Shown here in pieces: positions 45,161 through 52,860 of a DNA stretch of 64,000 nucleotides. The position numbers were made by a program, and so were the translations under genes. The first letter of the stretch is position 1. The number at the start of each line of letters is the position of its first letter. Source of the stretch: Natronomonas gomsonensis (lineage in GTDB: Archaea > Halobacteriota > Halobacteria > Halobacteriales > Haloarculaceae); assembly GCF_013391635.1 (NCBI RefSeq), contig NZ_JACAWU010000001.1, positions 744,001-808,000 of the forward strand. The letters run 5' to 3'. The notes below the pieces were generated by a model that saw only the letters and a list, made by a program, of their open reading frames with translations, was not told the origin of the DNA and searched no databases.

Positions 45161-47004
45161 TGAGCGACGACAGCATCGCCGTCGTCGACCTCGACCGGTG
45201 TCAGCCCGATCGATGTAACTACGAGTGTGCGAACTTCTGTCCGCCGAACCGCACCGGCGAGGAGTGTATCGTCACCCGCGAGGAGCGCCACGGCGAGGAA
45301 GGACTGTACGCCGGCGGCCCCGACCAGGTCTCGATATCCGAGGAACTGTGTCTGGGCGAGACTTGCGGCATCTGCGTCGAGAAGTGCCCCTTCGACGCGC
45401 TGGAAATCATCAACCTCCCGCAGGAACTCGACGAAGACCCCACCCATAGATACGGCGAGAACGCCTTCTCGCTGTACGGACTGCCCGCCCCACAGGAAGG
45501 CCGTGTCACCGGTATCCTCGGGCCGAACGGCATCGGGAAGACGACCGCAGTCCACGTCCTCGCCGCCGAAATCACGCCCAACCTCGGAGACTTCGAGGAC
45601 GAACCCGACTGGGACGACGTGTTAGAGGCCTACCGCGGTACCGAACTGCAGGAGTACCTCGAAGACCTCCAGGAGGGTGAGGTAACCGTCGCCCGCAAAC
45701 CGCAGTACGTCGACAAGATTCCCGACACCTTCGACGGGAAGACCAGCGAACTGCTGGCGGGCGTTGACGAACGCGGCGTCGCCGACGAACTGGTCGAACG
45801 GCTCGGCATCGAACCGGTCGTCGACCAGCCCATCGACACCCTCTCCGGCGGCGAACTCCAGCGGGTCGCACTCGCCGCGACGCTGGTGCGAGACGCCGAC
45901 TTCTACTTCCTCGACGAGATTACGCCGTATCTCGACATCGGCCAGCGCGTGACGGCAGCGCGACTGATTCAGGAACTCTCCGAGGACGACCGCTCGATGC
46001 TCGTCGTCGAACACGACCTCGCCGTGCTGGATTTGCTCGCCGACGCCCTCCACGTCGCCTACGGTGAACCGGGCGCATTCGGCGTCATCACGCCGCCGAA
46101 ATCGACGAAGGGCGGCATCAACCAGTATCTGGAGGGGTACCTCGAAAACGAGAACATGCGCATCCGTCCGGAGTCCATCGAGTTCGAGGAACACGCTCCC
46201 CGAACCGAGACCTATGGCGACACTCTCGTCGAGTACCCTGCGATGCGGAAATCCTACGGCGACGGCGAGTTCTCCCTGGACATCGACGCCGGTGAGATAC
46301 GGCAAAACGAGGTCCTCGGCATCGTCGGCCCCAACGGCATCGGGAAGTCGACGTTCGCGAAGATCCTCGCGGGGCGCCTCGACCCCGACGAAGGCGAGTT
46401 CGATGCTCGCCTCGACATCTCGTATAAGCCACAGTACGTCGAAATCGACCAGCCGATGCGGGTGGATTCGTTCCTCCGCTCTATCACCGACGACTTCGGC
46501 TCGTCGTACTGGAACACCGAAATCGCCCAACCGCTGCAGTTAGAGCGCATCTTCGAGCAAAGTCTCACGGACCTCTCCGGTGGCGAGCGTCAGCGCGTCG
46601 CCATCGCTGCGTGTCTCTCCAAGGAGGCCGACCTCTACCTGCTCGACGAACCCTCCGCGCACCTCGACGTCGAACAGCGGGTGCTTGCGACGCGAGCCAT
46701 CCGCCGCTACACCGAAAACCACGGCGCCACGGCGATGGTCATCGACCACGACATCTATATGATTGACCTCCTCTCAGACCGCCTGCAGGTGTTCGAGGGG
46801 ACGCCCGCCGACCACGGCCACGCCGGTCAACCGATGGGGATGCGCGAGGGGATGAACACGTTCCTCGCGAACCTCGACGTGACCTTCCGGCGCGACGAAC
46901 GCACCGGCCGACCGCGCATCAACAAACCCGGTTCACAGAAGGACCGCGAACAGAAGAAAGCCGGCGAGTACTACTACGCCCCGACCGACGACAGCGAGGA
47001 GTAG
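45160..47004 (+). CDS. Ribosome recycling/splitting ATPase ABCE1 (Rli1)
   Basis: 614 residues. Two N-terminal 4Fe-4S clusters ('CQPDRCNYECANFCP' and 'CLGETCGICVEKCPFDAL') precede two ABC domains. The first has Walker A 'GPNGIGKTT' and signature 'LSGGELQR', the second 'GPNGIGKST' and 'LSGGERQR', and the hinge region is in place. It splits 70S ribosomes into subunits after termination. The ATG overlaps the stop of the EMC6-like gene, so the two are translated from one mRNA. Confidence 0.96.
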   Translation: MSDDSIAVVDLDRCQPDRCNYECANFCPPNRTGEECIVTREERHGEEGLYAGGPDQVSISEELCLGETCGICVEKCPFDALEIINLPQELDEDPTHRYGENAFSLYGLPAPQEGRVTGILGPNGIGKTTAVHVLAAEITPNLGDFEDEPDWDDVLEAYRGTELQEYLEDLQEGEVTVARKPQYVDKIPDTFDGKTSELLAGVDERGVADELVERLGIEPVVDQPIDTLSGGELQRVALAATLVRDADFYFLDEITPYLDIGQRVTAARLIQELSEDDRSMLVVEHDLAVLDLLADALHVAYGEPGAFGVITPPKSTKGGINQYLEGYLENENMRIRPESIEFEEHAPRTETYGDTLVEYPAMRKSYGDGEFSLDIDAGEIRQNEVLGIVGPNGIGKSTFAKILAGRLDPDEGEFDARLDISYKPQYVEIDQPMRVDSFLRSITDDFGSSYWNTEIAQPLQLERIFEQSLTDLSGGERQRVAIAACLSKEADLYLLDEPSAHLDVEQRVLATRAIRRYTENHGATAMVIDHDIYMIDLLSDRLQVFEGTPADHGHAGQPMGMREGMNTFLANLDVTFRRDERTGRPRINKPGSQKDREQKKAGEYYYAPTDDSEE

Positions 47005-47025
47005 GCGGTTCGATTTTCTCCGGTT

Positions 47026-48111
47026 TCAGACGTACTCGGGAAGCCGCCGTGAGCGTGCCGACCCCTCGACGAACGGCAACTCGACGCGGTCGGCGGGTAC
47101 GTCCTCGCCGTCGACGCGGACGGTGAGGTCCTCGGCGTCGAGGTCGAAGTCGACGAGTGCCAAGGCGATGGGCACGTCGAGTGCGGGGCTGTGGTCGCCG
47201 CGGGTGACCTCACCGACGTGGCTGTCGCCGGCGAAGACCGCCGACCCGCTCGGCGGCACCGCTTCGGGCTCGAGTCCGACGAGTCGCCGCGACGGACGAC
47301 CCTGATTGGCTATCTTCGAGACGACCTCCTGGCCGACGTAACAGCCCTTCTCGAAGTCGATGGCGTTCCGGAGGCCGAGGACGTTCGGAACCGTCCCTTC
47401 GAGTTCGGCCTCGAAGGTCGGCGTGCCGGCCTCGAGCGTGAGGTAATCCAGCGTCCGGTAGCCGAACGGCGCGGCGTTGAGGCCGTGGTTGACGAGGGCG
47501 TCGAAGACGTCGTTCGCGTCGTCGGCCGCACAGATGACCTCGTAGCCCTCTTCGCCGGTGAGGTCGTCGGTACGGACGACGGTGACGCCCCAGTCGCCGA
47601 CCGACCCGCGGACGAAGGAGAGGGGTTCGTCCGGCGACGCCGGCCCCGTCAGCACGGAGGCGATTTTCTCGGTCGCGTTCGGGCCGTGGACGCCGAAGAC
47701 GCCGAAGTCGTCGGTGGCGACCCGCACGTCGACGTCTTGGATGAACGTCTTTTCGGCCCACTCCTCGGCGAGGGCTTCGGCGCGCTGTGGCGGGACGAAA
47801 CACAGCAGTCGGGGGCCGGCGTTGAAGACGTAGAGGTCCGACTCGATGCCGCCCTGTGCGTCGAGCAACAGCGCGTAGACGCCCTGGCCGTCTTCGCTCG
47901 GGACGCGATTGGAGACGGCGTTGTCGACGAACTCGATTCGGTCGTCGCCGGTCACCTCGACGACGCCGTAGCCCATCTCGATGACGCCGACGACGTTCCG
48001 GACGGCGCGGTGGACGCGCTCGGGGCGGCCGTAGTGGTCGACGACCCGGCGGCCGCCGCGTTCGGTGAACGTCGCGCCGTGGGCTTCGTGTATGTCCGCG
48101 ACGACTGTCAT
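47026..48111 (-). CDS. YgfZ/GcvT-like folate-binding protein
   Basis: 361 residues. It has the T-protein fold with 'GVIEMGYGVVEVTGDDR', 'DDLTGEEGYEV' and, decisive, the YgfZ signature KGCYxGQE in 'EKGCYVGQEVVSK'. That signature marks the iron-sulfur assembly/repair branch (YgfZ/IBA57) rather than a true aminomethyltransferase. It probably helps mature 4Fe-4S proteins such as LipA and ABCE1 encoded here. It converges on the ABCE1 gene with 21 nt between. Confidence 0.88.
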   Translation of the reverse strand: MTVVADIHEAHGATFTERGGRRVVDHYGRPERVHRAVRNVVGVIEMGYGVVEVTGDDRIEFVDNAVSNRVPSEDGQGVYALLLDAQGGIESDLYVFNAGPRLLCFVPPQRAEALAEEWAEKTFIQDVDVRVATDDFGVFGVHGPNATEKIASVLTGPASPDEPLSFVRGSVGDWGVTVVRTDDLTGEEGYEVICAADDANDVFDALVNHGLNAAPFGYRTLDYLTLEAGTPTFEAELEGTVPNVLGLRNAIDFEKGCYVGQEVVSKIANQGRPSRRLVGLEPEAVPPSGSAVFAGDSHVGEVTRGDHSPALDVPIALALVDFDLDAEDLTVRVDGEDVPADRVELPFVEGSARSRRLPEYV

Positions 48112-48166
48112 TGCCGGGAAGAAGGCGACGCGGCGGTAAAACAGCGACGCATCGCGGCCGGCGGAC

Positions 48167-48469
48167 TCACAGTCCGAGTTTTTCGCGAATGCGACGGAAC
48201 AGCGAGGGACTGCTGTCGCTTTCGGTTCCGTTCGGGTCAGGAACGACGCGCTCGTCGGGGTAGATGCGCATCCGCTCGTCGTCGTTCTCGACGGTTATGA
48301 GGCCCTCCTCTTTGAGCTCGGCGAGGGCGTCCTCGATGGCGTCGATGTCGGTGCCGACCCCCGACCGCAACTCGAAAACCGTCATTCCCTCCTCGGTCCG
48401 GTCGACGAGCGCATCGAGGACCGCGACTTCGGTATCGTCGCGGTCCCGATACTCCCGCTTCGCCTGCAT
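48167..48469 (-). CDS. Small wHTH-like protein (DUF6432-like)
   Basis: 100 residues. 'EYRDRDDTEVAVLDALVDR', 'GMTVFELRSGVGTDIDAIEDAL' and 'LKEEGLITVENDDERM' form a winged-helix pattern; the C-terminus ends 'LFRRIREKLGL'. I associate it with the haloarchaeal DUF6432 family, with moderate certainty. Role unknown; DNA binding is likely. A GGTTAAG element lies 24-30 nt before the ATG. Confidence 0.65.
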   Translation of the reverse strand: MQAKREYRDRDDTEVAVLDALVDRTEEGMTVFELRSGVGTDIDAIEDALAELKEEGLITVENDDERMRIYPDERVVPDPNGTESDSSPSLFRRIREKLGL

Positions 48470-48556
48470 ACACGAACGTTCGCCCGGGGTGGTCTTAACC
48501 GTTCGCCGGCACACGCCGGGTGTGGCACTCCGGAACCTCGGGGTCCGTGTCTCAAG

Positions 48557-48563
48557 TTTTATA
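48557..48563 (+). promoter_or_regulatory. TATA box of the acidic zinc-ribbon gene
   Basis: TTTTATA ending 26 nt before the ATG at 48589; leaderless start expected. Confidence 0.65.
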
Positions 48564-48588
48564 CCCTCTACACGGCCACACCTTCCCA

Positions 48589-49308
48589 ATGGGACTGAAG
48601 TGTTCGCTACTCGGCCACGCCTTCGAGCCCGCCGACGTCGAGCGGGAGCGGGAAGAACAGGGCAGCGAGGTCGTGACCGTCGTCCGTGAACTCGAACGGT
48701 GTACGCGCTGTGGGGCCGAACGGGTCGTCTCCGAGAGCACCGAGGTGACCGCCGTCGTCGACCCCGAAGACGTGGGGTTAGAGGAGGAACCGACGCCCTC
48801 CACCGCTGACTCGACGCCGACAGAGGACGCTCCCGAGACGGGCGCGGAAGAGGGGACGGGGGCCTTCGACGGCGTCGTCGAGCGGAGCGGCGCGGCCGAC
48901 GACGAAGACGCCGAGGCCGCCCCCGACGACTCGGACGGGTGGTCTTCGACCGAGGACACGCCGGACACGCCCGACGAGGAGAGCGAGTTCGAGCCCCGTG
49001 ACCCCGAAGAGGAGGACGCCGAGATTCTCACCGACGACGGCGAACCGGAGCGGGCGCCCGGCCAGTGGCCGGACGACCCCGACGACGAGCCGTGGGACCC
49101 CGAGAGCGATTCGGTCGTCGACGCCGACGCGGTCGACGCCGACGACGAGGAAGACACTGAACCCGTGGAGGAGCTGTCGGGCATCACGGTCCCCGAGGGC
49201 GTCCTCGTCTGTGCGGAGTGTGGGTTCCAGGTCGATGCCGAATCCGCCTACCGCGACGGCGACCCCTGTCCGGAGTGCGGGTCGTGGTTGCACGTCGAGG
49301 GCGAGTGA
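48589..49308 (+). CDS. Acidic protein with terminal zinc ribbons (DUF7093-like)
   Basis: 239 residues. The N-terminus '[12 protein letters not shown]' leads to a CxxC at '[11 protein letters not shown]'; then a long disordered acidic region (about 65-200) rich in Asp, Glu, Pro and Thr; then a C-terminal ribbon with 'CAECGFQVD' and 'CPECGSWL'. The two metal-binding ends joined by a flexible linker are typical of an unnamed haloarchaeal family I associate with DUF7093. The role is unknown. The next gene starts 45 nt downstream and may be co-transcribed. Confidence 0.7.
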   Translation: MGLKCSLLGHAFEPADVEREREEQGSEVVTVVRELERCTRCGAERVVSESTEVTAVVDPEDVGLEEEPTPSTADSTPTEDAPETGAEEGTGAFDGVVERSGAADDEDAEAAPDDSDGWSSTEDTPDTPDEESEFEPRDPEEEDAEILTDDGEPERAPGQWPDDPDDEPWDPESDSVVDADAVDADDEEDTEPVEELSGITVPEGVLVCAECGFQVDAESAYRDGDPCPECGSWLHVEGE

Positions 49309-49352
49309 AGTACCTCGAAAACGGTAAACCACAGCGCGTCAATACTCGGCCC

Positions 49353-49745
49353 ATGGAAGAGTACAAGATGCGTCGCGGCGAGTATCTCGAAGAGCGCGTA
49401 CCGGACCTCGAAGCCACCATCGAGGAGTACTTCGGCCCGATTTCGGCCACCGAGGAGTTCAAAGGAAGCGACCTCCACGTCGTCGAAGAGCCGAAAAACC
49501 CCGTCTTCGAGCGCGTCGTCGCCGGCGCGGTCTCGTACTCCGGCAAGAAGGACAAACTCGCCGTCGACTTCGTCGAGCGCGACCTCGAGGACCTGATGGA
49601 GACCGGCGACGTCGACGCTGCGGGCGACGCCAACAACGCCAAGAACGATTTCCTCCTCGAGTGCACGGGTCGGGACGCCAAGTCCCGGCGGGAATCGATG
49701 AAGCGGGCCGTCGAGGACGACGCCGAGACGCCGGACGACGTCTGA
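49353..49745 (+). CDS. DUF5611 family protein
   Basis: 130 residues starting '[20 protein letters not shown]', which together with '[19 protein letters not shown]' fits DUF5611, a small archaeal family of unknown function. The C-terminus is acidic and helical. A GGTAAACC element lies 25-30 nt before the ATG, so it may have its own leaderless promoter inside the end of the previous gene. Confidence 0.8.
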   Translation: MEEYKMRRGEYLEERVPDLEATIEEYFGPISATEEFKGSDLHVVEEPKNPVFERVVAGAVSYSGKKDKLAVDFVERDLEDLMETGDVDAAGDANNAKNDFLLECTGRDAKSRRESMKRAVEDDAETPDDV

Positions 49746-49799
49746 CCGGGCCGCCGCCGACCACCACCGATTAGTATTCTCTGGTGATAACACACGTTC

Positions 49800-51176
49800 A
49801 TGACCGATACGCGCAGGGCTAGCCCCACCGAGAAGCCGGTCGTTCTCACGATTGCGGGCAGTGACTCCGGCGGCGGCGCGGGCGTCCAGGCCGACCTGAA
49901 AACCATCGAGGCCATGGGTGGGTTCGGCACCTCGGCGGTTACTGCCGTCACCGCTCAGAACACCCTCGGCGTCGAATCCACGCACATCCTCCCGACCGAG
50001 GAACTGACGGCGCAACTCGACGCGGTGCTGTCGGATTTCGACGTTCGCGCCGTCAAGACGGGAATGTTGGCGACGGCCGAACTCGTCGAGACGGTCACCG
50101 ACTACGCCGCCGACTTCGAGTGTCCGCTGGTTGTCGACCCGGTGATGGTCGCGGCCTCCGGGGACCGCCTGCTCACCGAGGCGGCCGAAGCGGCCTACGA
50201 CGACCTCATCGCCGAGGCGACGCTCGTGACGCCGAACGCCGACGAGGCGGCGGTGTTGACGGGCGTGCGGCCCGAAGACGAGGCCGGCGCTCGACTGGCG
50301 GGCCAGCGCCTGCTGACGACGGGTGCCGACACCGCCCTCTTGAAAGGCGGACACGTCCCCGGCGAGGAAGTCCTCGACGTGCTCGTCACGCCCGAAACTA
50401 TCGAGACGGCTCGTCACTCCCGAATCGACACCGAGGCGACCCACGGCTCCGGCTGTACCCTGTCGTCGGCCATCGCCACGCGACTCGCCCACGGCGAACC
50501 CCTCGTCGACGCGGTCGGTCGGAGCGTCGCGTTCCTCCAGCGGGCCATCCGGTATCACCACGACGCGGGCGAAGGCCCGGGTGTGGTCCATCATCTCGCC
50601 GCGCTCCGCAACGAGGCGGCCAGAGAGGCAACCGCCGAAACCGTCCACGACGCCGTCTCGTGGCTCGTCGCCGAGAACGTCCGGCCGCTGGTGCCCGAGG
50701 TGGGCATGAACGTCGTCGGGGCGACGCCGTACGCCGAAGACGAACGCGAGACCGCGGCCGTCGAGGGCCGCATCACGAAGACGCTCGACGGCGTCGAACC
50801 GAACCGGGGCGTCCGCTTCGGCGCTTCCAGCCACGTCGCACGGTTCCTACTCGGCGGCCGGGAGTTCTTCCCCGAGTTGCGGTTCGCGATCAACTGCCGG
50901 TTCGGCGACGACATCGAGGCCGCAACCGAGGCCCTCGAGTGGGACGTGGCCGAGTACGACCGCGCCGCCGAACCCGACGACGCCGCCGGAACGATGGACT
51001 GGGCGGCCCGAGACACGTTCGGCGGTCGGAGCGATCCACCGGTCGCCGTCGTCGACCGCGGTGCCGTGGGCAAAGAGCCGATGACGAAACTCGTCGGTCG
51101 CGACGCCTCGACGGTCGCCGAACGCGTCGTCGACCTACGGGATGCCGTCGCCAGAGGCCCCGACGAGGGGACGTAG
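49800..51176 (+). CDS. thiD: HMP/HMP-phosphate kinase fused to thiamine-phosphate synthase ThiN
   Basis: 458 residues. The ThiD kinase domain (about 12-270) has '[19 protein letters not shown]', '[12 protein letters not shown]' and the ATP/anion-hole '[14 protein letters not shown]'. The ThiN domain (about 285-458) has '[15 protein letters not shown]', '[15 protein letters not shown]' and 'AINCRFGDD'. ThiD phosphorylates hydroxymethylpyrimidine twice, and ThiN joins it to the thiazole, replacing ThiE, as is common in archaea. Thiamine-diphosphate is the cofactor of the E1 enzyme encoded in this window. Confidence 0.93.
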   Translation: MTDTRRASPTEKPVVLTIAGSDSGGGAGVQADLKTIEAMGGFGTSAVTAVTAQNTLGVESTHILPTEELTAQLDAVLSDFDVRAVKTGMLATAELVETVTDYAADFECPLVVDPVMVAASGDRLLTEAAEAAYDDLIAEATLVTPNADEAAVLTGVRPEDEAGARLAGQRLLTTGADTALLKGGHVPGEEVLDVLVTPETIETARHSRIDTEATHGSGCTLSSAIATRLAHGEPLVDAVGRSVAFLQRAIRYHHDAGEGPGVVHHLAALRNEAAREATAETVHDAVSWLVAENVRPLVPEVGMNVVGATPYAEDERETAAVEGRITKTLDGVEPNRGVRFGASSHVARFLLGGREFFPELRFAINCRFGDDIEAATEALEWDVAEYDRAAEPDDAAGTMDWAARDTFGGRSDPPVAVVDRGAVGKEPMTKLVGRDASTVAERVVDLRDAVARGPDEGT

Positions 51177-51313
51177 GCTGGTCGCTGTCGAGACTTCCCG
51201 ACCGTTTTTCAATCCCAGGGGTAACCCGTTCGATAGCAAATCACACGTATGTCTATGCAAAGAACTTCAATGCACTAACAAATATACGAAAATCGCAAAA
51301 GATGTTGGAAGCG

Positions 51314-51320
51314 TTTATTA
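51314..51320 (+). promoter_or_regulatory. TATA element of the TRAP-TAXI operon
   Basis: TTTATTA 25-31 nt before the ATG at 51345. It sits in an unusually A/T-rich island (about 51230-51340), the most A/T-rich stretch of this size in the window, which may hold further regulator sites. Confidence 0.6.
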
Positions 51321-51344
51321 CTGAACGTGATTATATGTAGAGGT

Positions 51345-52382
51345 ATGCGCGACGAACTCACGAACGACAGAATCAACCGACGTAACCTCCTCGGTGCCCT
51401 CGGCGCCATCGGTGTCGCCGGAATTGCCGGCTGTACCGGCAACGGCAATGGCAACGGCAATGGCAACGGGAACGGTAATGGAAACGGCAACGGGAACGGC
51501 AACGGCAACGGCAACGGTGGTGGCGAAACCATCCGATGGCACGCCGGCGGCACCGGTGGGACGTACTTCCCGCTGTCCGGTGAGTTCGAGACCGTCGTCG
51601 AGAACAACACTGACTACAACATGGAGGTTTCGGCGACCGGTGCCTCCGTCGAGAACGTCGGTAGTCTCAGCAGCGGCGACGCGGACTTCGCGCTCATCCA
51701 GAACGACATCGCGTACTTCGCGAAGAACGGTACCGGTATCGACGCGTTCGACGGTAACGCTATCGAGAACCTCCAGGGCGTTGCGACCCTGTACCCGGAG
51801 ACGATTCACATCGTCCTCCGACCCGATGCCGGAATCGAATCCCTCTCCGATATGGAGGGCATGCGCATCAACACCGGCGACCTCGGTTCGGGGACGCAGG
51901 TCAACGCGCTGCAGATTCTCGAATCCGCGGCGGGTCTGACGCCCGACGACTTCGAGGAACAGAACACCGACTTCACGCAGGCGTCCAACCAGATTCAGGA
52001 CGGCGACATCGACGCGGCGTTCGTCGTCGGCGGGTGGCCGGTCGGTGCCATCGAGGAGCTCGCGACGACGGCGGATATGGAACTACTCACGCTGTCCGAC
52101 GACGAGCGACAGACCATCAAGGACGCCGCCTCGTGGTTCGCCGACGACACCGTCCCCGCCGGCACCTACGAGGGTATCGACGAGGACGTCGACACCGTCT
52201 CGGTGCAGGCGATGATCGCCACCCGCGCGGAGTACGACGCCGAAATCGTCGAGAACGTCACCGCAGCCATCTTCGACAACCTCGACGACCTCACCATCAA
52301 GACGGACTTCATCAGCGTCGACAGCGCACAGGACGGGATGTCCATCGAACTGCACGAGGGTGCAGCCGCCTACTTCGGCTAA
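51345..52382 (+). CDS. TRAP-TAXI solute-binding lipoprotein, Tat-exported
   Basis: 345 residues. The N-terminus has twin arginines ('RINRRNLLGALG') and a lipobox ending in C30 ('AGIAGC'), so it is exported by Tat and lipid-anchored. A linker of 13 Gly-Asn repeats (residues 32-57) follows. The mature domain begins 'TIRWHAGGTGGTYFPLSGE' and matches TAXI binding proteins, which carry dicarboxylates, glutamate or other anions; substrate unknown. It is the first gene of an operon with a DUF1850 protein and the fused permease. Confidence 0.9.
   Translation: MRDELTNDRINRRNLLGALGAIGVAGIAGCTGNGNGNGNGNGNGNGNGNGNGNGNGNGGGETIRWHAGGTGGTYFPLSGEFETVVENNTDYNMEVSATGASVENVGSLSSGDADFALIQNDIAYFAKNGTGIDAFDGNAIENLQGVATLYPETIHIVLRPDAGIESLSDMEGMRINTGDLGSGTQVNALQILESAAGLTPDDFEEQNTDFTQASNQIQDGDIDAAFVVGGWPVGAIEELATTADMELLTLSDDERQTIKDAASWFADDTVPAGTYEGIDEDVDTVSVQAMIATRAEYDAEIVENVTAAIFDNLDDLTIKTDFISVDSAQDGMSIELHEGAAAYFG
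51438..51515 (+). repeat. Thirteen 6-nt units encoding the Gly-Asn linker
   Basis: 78 nt made of GGNAAY hexamers, all encoding Gly-Asn, with synonymous variation (GGC, GGG, GGT, GGA; AAC, AAT). The variation shows selection for the protein repeat rather than a young slippage product, though copy number may vary between strains. Confidence 0.9.
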
Positions 52383-52383
52383 C

Positions 52384-52860
52384 GTGTCCCGCCGGGTGTG
52401 GTTGGCGGCCCTCGTCGCCATCGCGGTCGTCTGCGTCGGTGGCGTCGCCGCAACGGGGGCGGCGACCCAATCCGTCCTCGTCGTCAGCGAGGACGGTGAC
52501 GACCTCCTCGTCACGCCCGTCGACAACGGAACCGAAGTCACCGTCGAATACACCCACAGCGTCGAGAAGACGCTCGTCAGCGACGTGTACGCCGTCGACG
52601 GTGACCGACTGACGATGACACGGATGGAGTTCAGCTCCTACGGTGCTGGGCTTCCGTCGACCGTCTCCGTCACCGAGATAAACGATAGATACGTCTATTA
52701 CCCACCGGAACGGCACTACGACCCACTTCGTATCACGACCGGCTACGTGGCCGACCACGACCTCGTCGTCGGGGACCGACGATACGACCTCGTCGACATC
52801 GCCGACGGCGGCACCGTCGAAATCAGCGTCGAAACACGGCTCAGAATCCCACAATGGTAG
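52384..52860 (+). CDS. DUF1850 protein of the TRAP-TAXI operon
   Basis: 158 residues. One hydrophobic N-terminal helix (about 5-30, signal or anchor) and a beta-rich domain with 'VEYTHSVEKTLVSDVYAV'. The 'THSVEK' segment is the family hallmark, and DUF1850 genes are often next to TAXI-TRAP genes. The start is GTG 52384, 1 nt after the TAA of the lipoprotein gene. It could aid assembly or ligand delivery; unknown. Its stop overlaps the permease start. Confidence 0.8.
   Translation: MSRRVWLAALVAIAVVCVGGVAATGAATQSVLVVSEDGDDLLVTPVDNGTEVTVEYTHSVEKTLVSDVYAVDGDRLTMTRMEFSSYGAGLPSTVSVTEINDRYVYYPPERHYDPLRITTGYVADHDLVVGDRRYDLVDIADGGTVEISVETRLRIPQW

Noticed and set aside
51438-51515. Possible CRISPR-like or satellite repeat
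   Set aside because: It is an in-frame hexamer run encoding Gly-Asn in a lipoprotein linker; no spacers.
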